Assembly: GCF_042432495.1 (NCBI RefSeq)
Contig: NZ_JBHLXC010000006.1
Span: forward strand, 434,001 to 498,000
DNA from: Pseudochelatococcus lubricantis
Lineage (GTDB): Bacteria > Pseudomonadota > Alphaproteobacteria > Rhizobiales > Beijerinckiaceae
DNA: 64,000 bases
Direction of reading: 5' to 3'
In this document: piece after piece, positions 18,543-28,483 of the stretch
Layout: every line of letters starts with the position of its first letter
How positions within the stretch are numbered: the stretch's first letter is position 1
The notes under the pieces: generated by a model
The model's database searches: none
The model's input: the letters and a program-made list of their open reading frames with translations, nothing else
Told to the model about the DNA's origin: nothing
Position numbers and translations under genes: made by a program

Positions 18543-19466
18543 ATGAGCATGGCGCAAGTGGCGATCCTGCCTGACCGCAGCCGTTTTCCCGGAACGGGAG
18601 AGCGCGGGAGAGCGCGCGAGCTTGCCGCCCGCCTGCCGCGTCTCGTGCTGGAAGCGCGGCGTGTGGCGACGAGCCTTGCCCATGGCATTCACGGCAGGCG
18701 CCGGGCCGGGCCGGGCGAGAGCTTCTGGCAGTTCCGCCCCTTCACTTCCGGCGAATCCGCCAGCCGGATCGATTGGCGCCGCTCCGCCCGCGACAGCAAG
18801 CTCTACGTGCGCGAGCGCGAATGGGAGGCGGCGCAGACCATCGAATTGTGGATAGACCGTTCCGTGTCCATGGCCTTCGCCTCGTCGCTGGCGCGCGCAC
18901 CGAAGGTGGAACGCGCCATCGTGCTGGGGCTGGCACTGGCCGACACGCTGGTCGCCGCCGGTGAGCGCGTCGGCTGCCTCGGCCTGCTCGCCCCGCGCGC
19001 CTCCCGTCATATCAGCGAACAGATCGCCGAAGCCCTCGCGGCGGATGTTGCCGGCGCCGACCGGGACCTGCCGCCCGCCGCGCCGCTACGTCAACGCAGC
19101 GAGCCTCTGCTCATCGGCGACTTTCTCGTTCCATTGCAGGATATTGAAGAGACTATCTCATTCATCGCTTCAAACGGCGCGCGTGGCCATGTGCTGCTTG
19201 TCGTCGATCCCGTGGAGGAGACATTTCCGTTTAGCGGCCAGACGGAACTCATTGATCCTGAAAGCGGCGCGCGCCTGCATCTGGGCGACGCGGCCGGATG
19301 GGGCGAGGATTACCGGCGGCGTTTCCAGGCGCATCGCGAAGGCCTGCGTGCCATCCTCACGCGCTACGGCTTCACGCTCACGGTGCACCACACGGACAGA
19401 CCGGCGAGCGAGGCGGCGCTCAGGGTGCTGACGCTGCTTGCCAGCCGGCGCAACGGGGGCGCGTGA
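18543..19466 (+). CDS. DUF58 domain protein
   Basis: A 307-residue protein with the DUF58 core FRPFTSGESASRIDW followed by SARDSKLYVREREWE, and a vWA-like acidic motif (LWIDRSVSM). DUF58 proteins are regular partners of MoxR ATPases; their precise task is unknown. No membrane helix is evident. Starts at 18543 and 18549 are both possible. It ends one base before the next gene's ATG. Confidence 0.88.
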   Translation: MSMAQVAILPDRSRFPGTGERGRARELAARLPRLVLEARRVATSLAHGIHGRRRAGPGESFWQFRPFTSGESASRIDWRRSARDSKLYVREREWEAAQTIELWIDRSVSMAFASSLARAPKVERAIVLGLALADTLVAAGERVGCLGLLAPRASRHISEQIAEALAADVAGADRDLPPAAPLRQRSEPLLIGDFLVPLQDIEETISFIASNGARGHVLLVVDPVEETFPFSGQTELIDPESGARLHLGDAAGWGEDYRRRFQAHREGLRAILTRYGFTLTVHHTDRPASEAALRVLTLLASRRNGGA

Positions 19467-19467
19467 C

Positions 19468-22317
19468 ATGTTCGGGCTGGATTTTCTCGGTCTGCCGCTC
19501 GCCTTCGCCGCACCGTTGACGCTACTCGCGCTCGCTGGCCTTCCGGCGCTCTGGCTGCTGCTGCGCATCACGCCGCCCGCGCCGCGCCGCATCGCCTTCC
19601 CGCCGCTGCGTCTGGCGCTGGACCTCGCACCCCACCGCCAGACGCCCGCGCGTACACCGTGGTGGCTGTTGCTGCTGCGGCTGCTGATCGCGGCACTCAT
19701 CATTCTCGCCGCCGCCTGGCCGGCGTGGAACCCGCTGCCCGCCATGCCCGGCAACGGGCCGGTGCTGCTGCTGCTCGACAACGGCTTTTCGGCTGCGAAC
19801 GACTGGCCGGCGCGGGTGAGCGCGGCCCGCGACATTCTCGCCTCCGCGAGCCGCGACAAACGGCCCGTCGCGCTCGTGGGCCTCGCCGACGCGCCGGGCG
19901 ACATCGCGCTCGACGGCGGGGCCGACGCAGGCGAGCGGCTGCGGGCGCTGGAGCCGCGCCCCCATGTGGCGGAGCGCGCCGCGCACCTCGAATCCATCCG
20001 GCGTTTTCTCGACTCCCATGCCGATGCGGCCATCGCCTGGGTCGGCGACGGCACCGCTGTCAGCGCTGCAGGCGCGGGTATAGCAGACGCGGAGGCGACC
20101 TTCGCCGCGCGCCTCGACGCCCTGCGCGGCGTGCGCGCGCTGGATGTCCGCGCGGAGCCCTTCGCCGGCACTCTTGCCCTTGCCGGCAGCCGCAACACGC
20201 GCGACGGGCTGGAGGTGACGGTGACCCGCGCCGACCCCCGTGCCCCCGCGCAAGGGCGGTTGCGGGCGGTCGATTTCCGCAGCCTTCCCCTCGGCGAGGC
20301 CGCCTTCGCTTTCGGAGACGGCGCGACCGAGGCGACGGCGCTGTTCGATCTGCCGATCGAAATTCGCAACGCCGTCGCGCGCGTCGACATCGCCGGGCAG
20401 GCATCGGCCGGCGCGGTGACACTTGTCGACGACCGCCAGCGCCGACACCGGGTCGGGCTGATTTCCGGCGCGGGCGCGGATACGGCGAGCCAGCCGCTGC
20501 TGTCGCCGACCTTCTATCTCGCCCGCGCGCTCGAACCCTTCGCCGAATTGCGCGAGCCGCGCGGCGCGCTGCCCGATGTCGTCGCGCGCCTGATCGACGA
20601 GAACGCGACCGTGATCGCCCTCACGGACATCGGCGTCATCGACCGCCAGACGGCCGCGAAGCTGGAGGCCTTCGTCGAGCGCGGCGGCGTACTGCTGCGC
20701 TTCGCCGGCCCGCGCATGGCCAACAGCGACGAGACGCTGGTGCCGGTACGCCTGCGGCAGGGCGAGCGCACCATCGGCGGCGCCCTCTCGTGGGATACGC
20801 CGAAGACGCTCGCACCCTTCCCGGAGACAGGCCCGTTCCAGGGGCTCGACGCGCCGCAGGAGATCACCGTGATGCGGCAGGTGCTGGCCGAGCCCGATGC
20901 CGATCTCAACCGGCGCACGTGGGCCGCCCTGTCGGACGGCACGCCCATCGTCACCGCCGACCGGCGCGGCGAGGGGCTGATCGTGCTGGTGCATGTGACG
21001 GCGGATTCCACGTGGTCGAACCTGCCGTTGTCGGGCACCTTCGTCGAGATGCTGCGCCGTATCATCGCCATGGCCGGCCGCCACGCCGCCGCACAGGACA
21101 ATACCGCGGCCGATGCGCCGGGCGCCTCCGCGGAAACCGTCTCGCCGCTGCGCGTGCTCGACGGATTCGGCGCTTTCCGCAGCCCGCCCGCGACCGCGCG
21201 GCCTGTTCCCCGCAACGGCACCGTCCGCGCCTCGCGCGATCACCCGGCGGGCTTCTACGGCACCAACGAGGCACCGCTCGCGCTCAACGTCCTGCGCGAC
21301 GGCGACCGCCTCGCGCCGCTCGATCTCGGCCCGCTCGCCGGTGCCGTCAAACCCCTTTCCTCACCGCAGAGCTTCGACCTGCGCCTGCCGCTGCTGCTGG
21401 CCGCGCTGGTTCTTTTCATGGCAGATACGCTGATCGGCGCCCTGCTCGGCGGCAGGCGGCGCGGACGGCTGACATACGCGGGGGCCGGCTCCGCCCTGCC
21501 GGTGCTTCTGCTCGCGGCGGCGCTTCTCGCCCTGCCCGCCGTGCCGTCCCTCGCGCAGGCGCCGCTCTCCGACATCGACCGTCAGGCGGCGCTTCACACG
21601 CGCCTCGCCTATGTCCTCACCGGCAACGGGGAGGTGGACGAGACGAGCAGGGCCGGCCTGGCCGGGCTTGGCCAGGAACTCGCGTTCCGCACGTCGTTCG
21701 AGCCGGCCGATCCCGTCGGCGTCGATCCGGCGACCGACGAACTGGCCTTCTATCCTCTGATCTACTGGCCCATCGCCGCCGATGCTCCGCCGGCCTCCGA
21801 GGCGGCGCTGCGCAAGATCGATGCCTACATGAAGGCAGGCGGCACGGTCATCTTCGACACCCGCGACGCCTGGAGCCAGGGCGCCGGTGGCGGCTCGCCG
21901 ACGCCCGAGACAGCGCGGTTGCGGCAGATGCTGGCCGGCATCGACGTGCCGGAACTCGAACCTGTGCCGCCCGACCATGTCCTGACCAAGACCTTCTTCC
22001 TGATGGACCACTTCCCCGGCCGCTACGCCACCGGACAGACGTGGGTGGAGGCGCTGCCGCCCGCGCCGGAGGGCGAGCCGCGCCCGGTGCGCAGCGGCGA
22101 CAACGTGTCGCCGATCATCATCACCGCCAACGACCTCGCGGCCGCCTGGGCGCTCGACGACTTCGGCAACCCGCTTTACCCCACTGTCGGTGCCGATCCG
22201 GACCAGCGCGAGATGGCGGCGCGCGGCGGCATGAACATGGTCATGTACGTGCTCACCGGTTCCTACAAGGCCGATCAGGTGCACGTGCCGGCACTTCTCG
22301 ACCGGCTCGGGCAATAG
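19468..22317 (+). CDS. BatA-like / DUF4159 membrane protein
   Basis: A 949-residue protein. The N-terminal 80 residues hold two membrane helices of the aerotolerance BatA type, the middle contains a vWA-like region (VLLLLDNGF) and a glutamine-amidotransferase-like stretch, another pair of helices follows near 650-700, and the C-terminal 240 residues are a DUF4159 domain (FYPLIYWPIAAD). It probably works in the envelope with the MoxR and DUF58 proteins. ATG 19468 lies one base after the DUF58 stop. Confidence 0.88.
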   Translation: MFGLDFLGLPLAFAAPLTLLALAGLPALWLLLRITPPAPRRIAFPPLRLALDLAPHRQTPARTPWWLLLLRLLIAALIILAAAWPAWNPLPAMPGNGPVLLLLDNGFSAANDWPARVSAARDILASASRDKRPVALVGLADAPGDIALDGGADAGERLRALEPRPHVAERAAHLESIRRFLDSHADAAIAWVGDGTAVSAAGAGIADAEATFAARLDALRGVRALDVRAEPFAGTLALAGSRNTRDGLEVTVTRADPRAPAQGRLRAVDFRSLPLGEAAFAFGDGATEATALFDLPIEIRNAVARVDIAGQASAGAVTLVDDRQRRHRVGLISGAGADTASQPLLSPTFYLARALEPFAELREPRGALPDVVARLIDENATVIALTDIGVIDRQTAAKLEAFVERGGVLLRFAGPRMANSDETLVPVRLRQGERTIGGALSWDTPKTLAPFPETGPFQGLDAPQEITVMRQVLAEPDADLNRRTWAALSDGTPIVTADRRGEGLIVLVHVTADSTWSNLPLSGTFVEMLRRIIAMAGRHAAAQDNTAADAPGASAETVSPLRVLDGFGAFRSPPATARPVPRNGTVRASRDHPAGFYGTNEAPLALNVLRDGDRLAPLDLGPLAGAVKPLSSPQSFDLRLPLLLAALVLFMADTLIGALLGGRRRGRLTYAGAGSALPVLLLAAALLALPAVPSLAQAPLSDIDRQAALHTRLAYVLTGNGEVDETSRAGLAGLGQELAFRTSFEPADPVGVDPATDELAFYPLIYWPIAADAPPASEAALRKIDAYMKAGGTVIFDTRDAWSQGAGGGSPTPETARLRQMLAGIDVPELEPVPPDHVLTKTFFLMDHFPGRYATGQTWVEALPPAPEGEPRPVRSGDNVSPIIITANDLAAAWALDDFGNPLYPTVGADPDQREMAARGGMNMVMYVLTGSYKADQVHVPALLDRLGQ

Positions 22318-22326
22318 GATGCCGGC

Positions 22327-24414
22327 ATGATCGCGGACGCCTTTCCCACCCTCGGCTTTTCGCCCCTGCTGCCGCCAGCCGTCCTCGCCGGGCTCGCGGT
22401 GGCCGCGCTGGCCGTTTGCATCGCCGCCGCCATCCGCCGCGGGCTGTGGAGCGGTCTGCTGCGCGGCGTGGCGATGGCGCTGCTCATCGGCGCGCTCGCC
22501 AACCCCGCCCTCGTATCGGAGGAGCGGGAGCCGCTCAACGATATCGTCGTCGCCGTCACCGACCGCAGCGCCTCACAGAAGCTGGGGCCGCGCGAGGCAC
22601 AGACGACGGCGGTGAGCGAAGCCGTCGCCCGGCAGATCGGCGCCCTGCCCGGCATCGAGCTGCGCCGGATCGAGGTGGCGGAAGGTGAAGGCGGCGACGG
22701 CACGCGGCTCTTCGGCGCGCTGTCGCGCGCGCTGGCCGATGTACCGGCGGAGCGTGTCGCGGGCGCGATCCTGATCACCGACGGCGTTGTCCACGACATC
22801 CCGGCAAGTGTGAACGCACTCGGCTTCACCGCGCCGTTGCACGCGCTTGTCACCGGCGAGCGGCAGGAACGCGACCGGCGCGTGGCGCTCGTCGACGCGC
22901 CGCGCTTCGGCATCGTCGGCCGCAGCCAGACCATCCGCGTGCTCATCGACGAGCGCGGCGGCCCCGGCACGGCGCGCCTGACGGTGCGCCGCGACGGCAC
23001 CCTGCTCGGCTCCGTGCAGGCCCCGGCCGGGCGGCCGGTGCCGCTCTCCATTCCCATCGAGCACCCCGGTCCCAACGTGCTGGAACTGGAGGTCGAGCCG
23101 CTGGACGGCGAACTCACCGCCGCCAACAACCGTGCCGTGCTGACCATCGAGGGCGTGCGCGACAAGCTGCGCGTGCTGCTGGTTTCGGGAGAGCCGCACC
23201 CAGGCGAGCGCACCTGGCGCAACCTGCTGAAATCCGACGCGAACGTCGATCTCGTGCATTTCACGATCCTGCGCCCCCCGGAAAAGCAGGACGGCACGCC
23301 GATCAACGAGCTGTCGCTGATCGCCTTCCCCACGCGGGCGCTGTTTCAGGAACGGATTCAGGACTTCGACCTGATCATCTTCGATCGTTACGCCAATCTC
23401 ACGGTACTGCCGCCCATCTATTACGACAACATTGCCGACTACGTGCGGCAGGGCGGCGCGCTGCTGCTTGCCGCCGGACCAGAGTTTTCGGGCGCGTCGA
23501 GCGTGGCGCGGACGTCGCTCGGCGCGATCCTGCCGGCGACGCCGGACGGGCGGATCCATGAGACGGATTTCCGCCCCCATGTCACCGCTACTGGCGGACG
23601 CCACCCCGTCACGCGCGACCTGCCGGGCGGCGCCTCCGCCGGCACGCAGGCGAGCTGGGGCACGTGGCTGCGCCAGATCGGCGCGCACGTGCACGGGGGC
23701 GAAACGCTGATGGACGGCGCGGACAACCTGCCGCTGCTCATCCTCTCCCGCCACGAGCGCGGGCGCATCGCGCTGCTGCTGTCCGACCACGCCTGGCTAT
23801 GGGCGCGCGGCTTCCAGGGCGGCGGGCCGCATGTCGATCTGCTGCGCCGCCTCTCCCACTGGCTGATGCGCGAACCGGCGCTGGAGGAAGAGGCGCTACG
23901 CGCCACCGCACACGACGGCTTCATCGCCATTGAGCGCCAGACCATGGCGGACGCGCCGGCCCCCGTCACGCTGACCGCGCCCGACGGGCAGACGCAGACC
24001 GTGACGCTCACGCCCGTCAAGCCCGGCCTCTTTTCCGCCACCGTGGAAAACCGACAGCTCGGCCTTTACCGGCTGACGGACGGCACGCTTTCCGCCTTCG
24101 TCAACGCCGGCCCCGACAATCCGCGCGAGCTTACCGATGTGTTCAGCGACACCCAGCGCCTCACGCCGCTGGCGCAGGCCACGGGCGGTTCCGTGCGGCG
24201 TGTGGACGGCGCGCCGGCTGTGCCGCGCATCGAACTCGTCCATGCCGGGTCGACCTTCGCCGGCGATAACTGGATCGGCCTGCGTCCCAGCGGTAGCGCC
24301 ATCGTCCGGGGTGTGCGCGAGTTCCCGCTCGGCATCGGCCTGGCCGGCCTCGCGCTGCTCATCTGGGCGGTGCTCGCCGCGTGGATCATGGAAAGCCGGC
24401 GCCGGAAGGCATAG
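22327..24414 (+). CDS. Large membrane protein of the moxR cluster
   Basis: A 695-residue protein with two N-terminal helices (about 13-32 and 38-58), a long soluble middle part with a vWA-like start (DIVVAVTDRSAS) and an amidotransferase-like stretch (LRVLLVSGEPHPGE, FDLIIFDRYANL), and a C-terminal helix (about 665-688). Proteins of this shape close moxR-DUF58-DUF4159 clusters in alphaproteobacteria. It begins 9 bases after the previous gene. Function unknown. Confidence 0.82.
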   Translation: MIADAFPTLGFSPLLPPAVLAGLAVAALAVCIAAAIRRGLWSGLLRGVAMALLIGALANPALVSEEREPLNDIVVAVTDRSASQKLGPREAQTTAVSEAVARQIGALPGIELRRIEVAEGEGGDGTRLFGALSRALADVPAERVAGAILITDGVVHDIPASVNALGFTAPLHALVTGERQERDRRVALVDAPRFGIVGRSQTIRVLIDERGGPGTARLTVRRDGTLLGSVQAPAGRPVPLSIPIEHPGPNVLELEVEPLDGELTAANNRAVLTIEGVRDKLRVLLVSGEPHPGERTWRNLLKSDANVDLVHFTILRPPEKQDGTPINELSLIAFPTRALFQERIQDFDLIIFDRYANLTVLPPIYYDNIADYVRQGGALLLAAGPEFSGASSVARTSLGAILPATPDGRIHETDFRPHVTATGGRHPVTRDLPGGASAGTQASWGTWLRQIGAHVHGGETLMDGADNLPLLILSRHERGRIALLLSDHAWLWARGFQGGGPHVDLLRRLSHWLMREPALEEEALRATAHDGFIAIERQTMADAPAPVTLTAPDGQTQTVTLTPVKPGLFSATVENRQLGLYRLTDGTLSAFVNAGPDNPRELTDVFSDTQRLTPLAQATGGSVRRVDGAPAVPRIELVHAGSTFAGDNWIGLRPSGSAIVRGVREFPLGIGLAGLALLIWAVLAAWIMESRRRKA

Positions 24415-24425
24415 CGCCTTCCGGC
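24401..24425. terminator. Hairpin over the stop codon of the moxR cluster
   Basis: GCCGGAAGGC (24401-24410) and GCCTTCCGGC (24416-24425) give 10 perfect pairs around 5 bases that include the TAG stop. It lies between converging genes and probably ends transcription from both sides. Confidence 0.7.
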
Positions 24426-24446
24426 CTCACCGGGCGCGGAAATATC

Positions 24447-24956
24447 TCACGCCGCTGCGGGCAACGCCCGTACCGCGCCCTGCGCCGCCTCGAACGCGCC
24501 CTCGCCCAGTTCGCAATAGAGGAAGCGCGCCGGATCGACCGGCCCCGGCAGGATCAACCGGCCAGCCGGCACGACGCGGAAACCGAACCGCCGGTAATAT
24601 GGCTCGTCTCCGACCAGCACGACGAGGCGATGCCCCGCCTGCTTTGCCGCATCGAGCGACGTCTGCATCAGTGCAGCGCCGATGCCGCGATCCTTGAACG
24701 CGGGCTCCACCGTCAACGGCCCGAGCACGAGGGCAGGCGCGTCTCCCGCGCGAACGGGCGTCAGCCGCACGGAGCCGACGATCAGCGTGCCGACGAGGGC
24801 GCAATACGACAGGTCCGCCACCGGCGGCGCGCCCTCGCGCAGGCGATACGCCGTGCGGGCGAAGCGGCCCGGGCCGAAAGCGCGCTCGTGCATGCGCTCG
24901 ATGGCGTCGTAGTCCGAGGGATATTCGTGGCGAATGGTCAGCACAAGAGAAGTCAT
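24447..24956 (-). CDS. GNAT family N-acetyltransferase
   Basis: A 169-residue acetyltransferase similar to the YhbS type. The acetyl-CoA loop is seen in LTVEPAFKDRGIGAALMQ, and PYYRRFGF follows at the usual place. The substrate is unknown. It stands alone and converges on the moxR cluster. Confidence 0.88.
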   Translation of the reverse strand: MTSLVLTIRHEYPSDYDAIERMHERAFGPGRFARTAYRLREGAPPVADLSYCALVGTLIVGSVRLTPVRAGDAPALVLGPLTVEPAFKDRGIGAALMQTSLDAAKQAGHRLVVLVGDEPYYRRFGFRVVPAGRLILPGPVDPARFLYCELGEGAFEAAQGAVRALPAAA

Positions 24957-25281
24957 GAAAGGGAATCACCGGATTTCGACCACCGGAAACGGCAGCCATG
25001 AGGACGACGGATCAGGCATCGCGCCCCACGCCGGCAGACGGGTTCAGGCCGGCGCGGAAAGCCCGATGCACGACGACACGCGCGCCAAAACACGCGCGGC
25101 CGCAACACGCACGGATGCGCATCGTCGTCGCCAGGAAATCCGGAACATCGTCATGACCACTACCCTTCCGAAGCGCCATCTATCATCACGAGGGCGCACT
25201 GTCCATCTCATCCGTGCGAAGGCTTGACGGGGCGGCGGGGATTGGCGAGACGAAACACGGGATGCTGCCCCCGGAGGTTCC
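24957..25281. other. Intergenic region, GNAT / metallophosphoesterase
   Basis: A 325-base gap between divergent genes. A 97-codon frame (24934-25227) crosses it but its translation has no recognisable pattern and it overlaps the GNAT start. I see no other element except a ribosome site (GGAGGTTCC) before the metallophosphoesterase. Confidence 0.4.
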
Positions 25282-26169
25282 ATGCTCATCGCCCATCTTT
25301 CAGACGCCCACATCGGCCCGCTGCCGCCCGTGCTGCTGCATGAGCTGTTGAACAAGCGCCTGACGGGATTCATCAACTGGAAGCGCGGGCGTTCGCGCAC
25401 GCATGACATGCCGCTGCTATCGCGCCTGCTGGCGGATATCGGAAGCCACCGGCCGGACCATATCGCCATGACGGGCGACATCGTCAACATCGGCCTTGCC
25501 GGTGAATTCCCTCTCGCGCGGGCGTTTCTGGAGCAATTGGGCCCGTCCGGGCACGTGAGTTTCGTGCCGGGCAATCACGATGCCTATGTACGCGCCGCGC
25601 TCGCGCCGATGCGGCACTGGCTGGGGCCGTGGATGACGGGCGACGGCGCGGCGGCGAGCAGGTTTCCCTATGTTCGCCAGCGGGATGGCGTGGCGCTGAT
25701 CGGCCTCTCCTCGGGCGTGCCGACGCTGCCCTTCCTCGCCAGCGGCACGCTGGGCAAGGCGCAGCTCACCGCTTTCGCGGATATTCTCGCCGACCTCGGC
25801 CGCGCCGGCCTGTGCCGGGTGGTGATGGTGCACCATCCGCCTCATCTGGGTGGGGCGAAACCCGGACGCGGCCTCACCGATGCGGCCGAATTCGAGAGAA
25901 CCGTCGCGCGCGCCGGCGCGGAAATCATCCTCCACGGCCATAACCACAAGACATCTCTCGCGACGATACCTGGCCCCGGCGGATCGGCGGTGCCGATTCT
26001 CGGCGCGCCCTCCGTGTCGGCGGTCAGCGGCACCAATGACCACAGGGCCGGCTATCACCTGCTCGACATCGTGCCCGACGGCACCCGCTCCGCGATCTCG
26101 CTGACCACGCGCGGCCACGATCCGCAGACCGGCGCCATCGCCACAATCGGCGAACGGACGATCAGATGA
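25282..26169 (+). CDS. Calcineurin-like metallophosphoesterase
   Basis: A 295-residue phosphoesterase with all metal-binding motifs: HLSDAHIG, MTGDIVNIG, PGNHD, MVHHPPH and HGHNHK. It hydrolyses phosphomono- or diesters; the substrate (cyclic nucleotide, UDP-sugar or other) cannot be assigned. A strong ribosome site (GGAGG) precedes the ATG. Its end overlaps the convergent gene by 8 bases. Confidence 0.9.
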   Translation: MLIAHLSDAHIGPLPPVLLHELLNKRLTGFINWKRGRSRTHDMPLLSRLLADIGSHRPDHIAMTGDIVNIGLAGEFPLARAFLEQLGPSGHVSFVPGNHDAYVRAALAPMRHWLGPWMTGDGAAASRFPYVRQRDGVALIGLSSGVPTLPFLASGTLGKAQLTAFADILADLGRAGLCRVVMVHHPPHLGGAKPGRGLTDAAEFERTVARAGAEIILHGHNHKTSLATIPGPGGSAVPILGAPSVSAVSGTNDHRAGYHLLDIVPDGTRSAISLTTRGHDPQTGAIATIGERTIR

Positions 26170-26605
26170 GCGCGCGCAGCCACAAGACGGCGTAAAACCC
26201 GGCCGCGCCGGCAAGAACGCCGGCAAGGAACGGGAACAGCCAGCTCCCGCTTTTCTGCCCCGCCCCCTCAGCCGCTTTCGGGGAAGACGCCGGCTTCGGA
26301 GGCGGCAGCGCGGCCATCGGCCCGGAGACAGATGCGGCGGATGGCGCGGCGGGTTTCGCAGCGCCTGCTTCCGGCCCCTTCCCGGCTTTTTCGTTATCTT
26401 CAGCCTTGTCCGGCGCGGCCGACGGCGCCTTCGCCGGCGGCTTCGTCGTCACGGGGATGAGGTCCGGTACGGCGCCATGGGGAACGGCCTCACCGTCCGC
26501 CTTGCCGTTCGTTTTAGGTTCAAGGACCTCGCGCAGATCAACCACTGGAATGATCAGTTGCGCCTTTCGGCGCGCTCTTGCCGTGTTCTCAACGTCTTCG
26601 CTCAC
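26162..26605 (-). CDS. Ala/Pro-rich protein with C-terminal membrane helix
   Basis: A 147-residue protein of no known family. The first 30 residues are charged (RRKAQLIIPVVDLREVLEP), the middle is a low-complexity Ala/Pro/Lys stretch, and residues about 124-144 form one membrane helix (FPFLAGVLAGAAGFYAVLWL). It should be a tail-anchored cytoplasmic protein. The start overlaps the acyltransferase end by 17 bases, suggesting co-translation. Confidence 0.6.
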   Translation of the reverse strand: MSEDVENTARARRKAQLIIPVVDLREVLEPKTNGKADGEAVPHGAVPDLIPVTTKPPAKAPSAAPDKAEDNEKAGKGPEAGAAKPAAPSAASVSGPMAALPPPKPASSPKAAEGAGQKSGSWLFPFLAGVLAGAAGFYAVLWLRALI

Positions 26606-27689
26606 GCTCCTCTCCCCCGTTCCCGTCCGACAACAGCCGACGCAACCCGCGCATCACCGGCCGTTCGATCAGGAGATGCACCGCGACCGCCAGCATCATC
26701 GCCATTGGCAAGGCGATGGCGACGTAGCCCCACGGTCCGACATCCATGCCCGAAAGGATAAGCCGGGTTGCACGCAATGCAAAGGGATGGAAGAGATAAA
26801 GCGCGTAGGAAGCGTCTCCCAGCAGCACGATCAGACGGCCGAGAAGCGGCGGATGGCGCGGCTCCGGGCCGTATACCGCAGCCATGACCAGCATCGCCGC
26901 CGGCACGCCCCACGCGACCGCACGGACGATGTCATCCTGGGTCAGATCAGCCTGCAGCATGCGGATCGCCGCCGAGAACAGCACCACGCGCAGGACGATG
27001 CCGGGGCGTCCGCCCGCCTCGCGCAGCATGGCAATCCCCATGCCGAACACGAATTCGAACACCAGCGAATCCGCCCAGAACGCCAGCGGCATCGGCAGCG
27101 CCACCAGTGTGCCGAGACCCACAAGCGCGGACAGGAACAGCGCGACCGCCAGCACCGCATGCCGGCCCGGCAGGGCGATAGCGAGCGCGAACACGAGATA
27201 GAAGGCCATCTCGTAGTTCAGCGTCCAGCCGAGCGACAGCATGGGCTGGGCCACGCCGGCGCTGTTGACATAGGGCCAGAACAGGAAGGAAGCGATGACC
27301 TCGGACAAGCCGGGCCTCGGGCTGTTCAACACCGCCGGCAGCGACAGGCTGACAGCGAGAAAGGCCGCGCTCGCCAGCCAGTAGAGCGGCACGATGCGGA
27401 TGAGGCGGCGTTTCAGGAACGTCATGCGCGCCCCCGGCGCCGCAAACAGACGGCGGGAGGAATGGACGATGATGAAACCGGAAATGACGAAGAAGATGTC
27501 GACGCCCGCCTCCCACGGCAGGGCGCGGCTGGGCGTAAAACCGCCCTGCGGGGCGAAATGCGCGGCGTCGAACTGCGCGTGGTGGAACACCACGAACAGT
27601 GCCGCCGCCGCGCGCAACATCTGCACCAGCACGAGCTTCTGCGCGGTGCCTGCCGGCCCGCGCCCCGGTGGTGACATGCGCAGGAGCAT
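26589..27689 (-). CDS. Acyltransferase 3 family membrane protein
   Basis: A 366-residue integral membrane acyltransferase of the OafA/YrhL type, which modifies sugars on surface polysaccharides. Markers are LRAAAALFVVFHH near the start, DIFFVISGFII, the RRLIRIVPLYW motif and SLGWTLNYEM. ATG 27689 overlaps the ABC ATPase stop (TGATG). The link with an amino-acid-type ABC transporter upstream has no obvious logic. Confidence 0.9.
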   Translation of the reverse strand: MLLRMSPPGRGPAGTAQKLVLVQMLRAAAALFVVFHHAQFDAAHFAPQGGFTPSRALPWEAGVDIFFVISGFIIVHSSRRLFAAPGARMTFLKRRLIRIVPLYWLASAAFLAVSLSLPAVLNSPRPGLSEVIASFLFWPYVNSAGVAQPMLSLGWTLNYEMAFYLVFALAIALPGRHAVLAVALFLSALVGLGTLVALPMPLAFWADSLVFEFVFGMGIAMLREAGGRPGIVLRVVLFSAAIRMLQADLTQDDIVRAVAWGVPAAMLVMAAVYGPEPRHPPLLGRLIVLLGDASYALYLFHPFALRATRLILSGMDVGPWGYVAIALPMAMMLAVAVHLLIERPVMRGLRRLLSDGNGGEERERRR

Positions 27690-28483
27690 CAACCGGTCAG
27701 CAGGCGGTCCTCCGCCAGCGCCTCCCCGCGTGCCCGGCGGAACTGGTCGAGCAGGTCCTCGATCGTCAGTCCCGCCCGCTCCGCCCCCGCGACATCGAGG
27801 AGGATGCGGCCCTCGTGCAACATCACCGTGCGCGTGCCGATATCGAGCGCATGGCGCATGGAATGCGTGACCATGAGCACCGTAAGCCGAAAGCGGGCGG
27901 CGAGATCACGGGTGAGTCCCAGCACGAATTCGGCGTTGCGCGGATCGAGCGCCGCCGTATGTTCGTCAAGCAGCAGCACGCTTGAAGGAGCCAGCGTCGC
28001 CATAACGAGCGACAGCGCCTGGCGTTGGCCGCCGGATAGCGATCCCATGGGCTGGTCGAGGCGATCTTCAAGCTTGAGGTTCAGCTCCTCGATACGCGCG
28101 CGGATCTTCGACAGTCGCGACTGGCGCAACGCGGGCAGGAAGGAGCGCCGCTGCCCGCGCGAGGCCGCGAGCGCGAGATTTTCCGCAATCGACAGATTGC
28201 CGCAACTGCCGGCGAGCGGGTCCTGAAACACGCGCGCCACATGGCGCGAGCGTGCCTCCGCCGGCAGCCGGGTGACGTCGCTGCCGCCGAGCAGGACGCG
28301 CCCGGAGGTCGGCAGCATATCGCCGGCGATGGCGCCAAGCAGCGTCGACTTGCCCGCGCCGTTGGAGCCGATGATGGAGACGAAATCCCCCTCTCCGAGC
28401 CGCAGCGAAATGCCGCGCAGCGCCTTGCGCTCCAGCGGCGAGCCGGGATTGAAGGTGATGACGAGATCGCGAACCTCGATCAT
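27689..28483 (-). CDS. ABC transporter ATP-binding protein (TrpZ-like)
   Basis: A 264-residue ABC ATPase with Walker A GSNGAGKST, signature LSGGQRQ, Walker B VLLLDEHTAALD and the switch histidine in VTHSM. It pairs with the permease directly upstream (ATGA overlap) and the binding protein before it. Such trios are called TrpXYZ-like or uncharacterised ABC systems; the substrate is unknown, perhaps an aromatic amino acid or another small organic compound. Confidence 0.9.
   Translation of the reverse strand: MIEVRDLVITFNPGSPLERKALRGISLRLGEGDFVSIIGSNGAGKSTLLGAIAGDMLPTSGRVLLGGSDVTRLPAEARSRHVARVFQDPLAGSCGNLSIAENLALAASRGQRRSFLPALRQSRLSKIRARIEELNLKLEDRLDQPMGSLSGGQRQALSLVMATLAPSSVLLLDEHTAALDPRNAEFVLGLTRDLAARFRLTVLMVTHSMRHALDIGTRTVMLHEGRILLDVAGAERAGLTIEDLLDQFRRARGEALAEDRLLTG

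Noticed and set aside
19659..22688. 1009-codon plus-strand frame overlapping the DUF4159 gene
   Set aside because: Extreme Arg/Ala content and no domain; the other frame holds BatA and DUF4159 motifs and the proper start and spacing.
24934..25227. 97-codon frame upstream of the metallophosphoesterase
   Set aside because: It overlaps the start of the GNAT gene, has no good ribosome site and no domain-like pattern.
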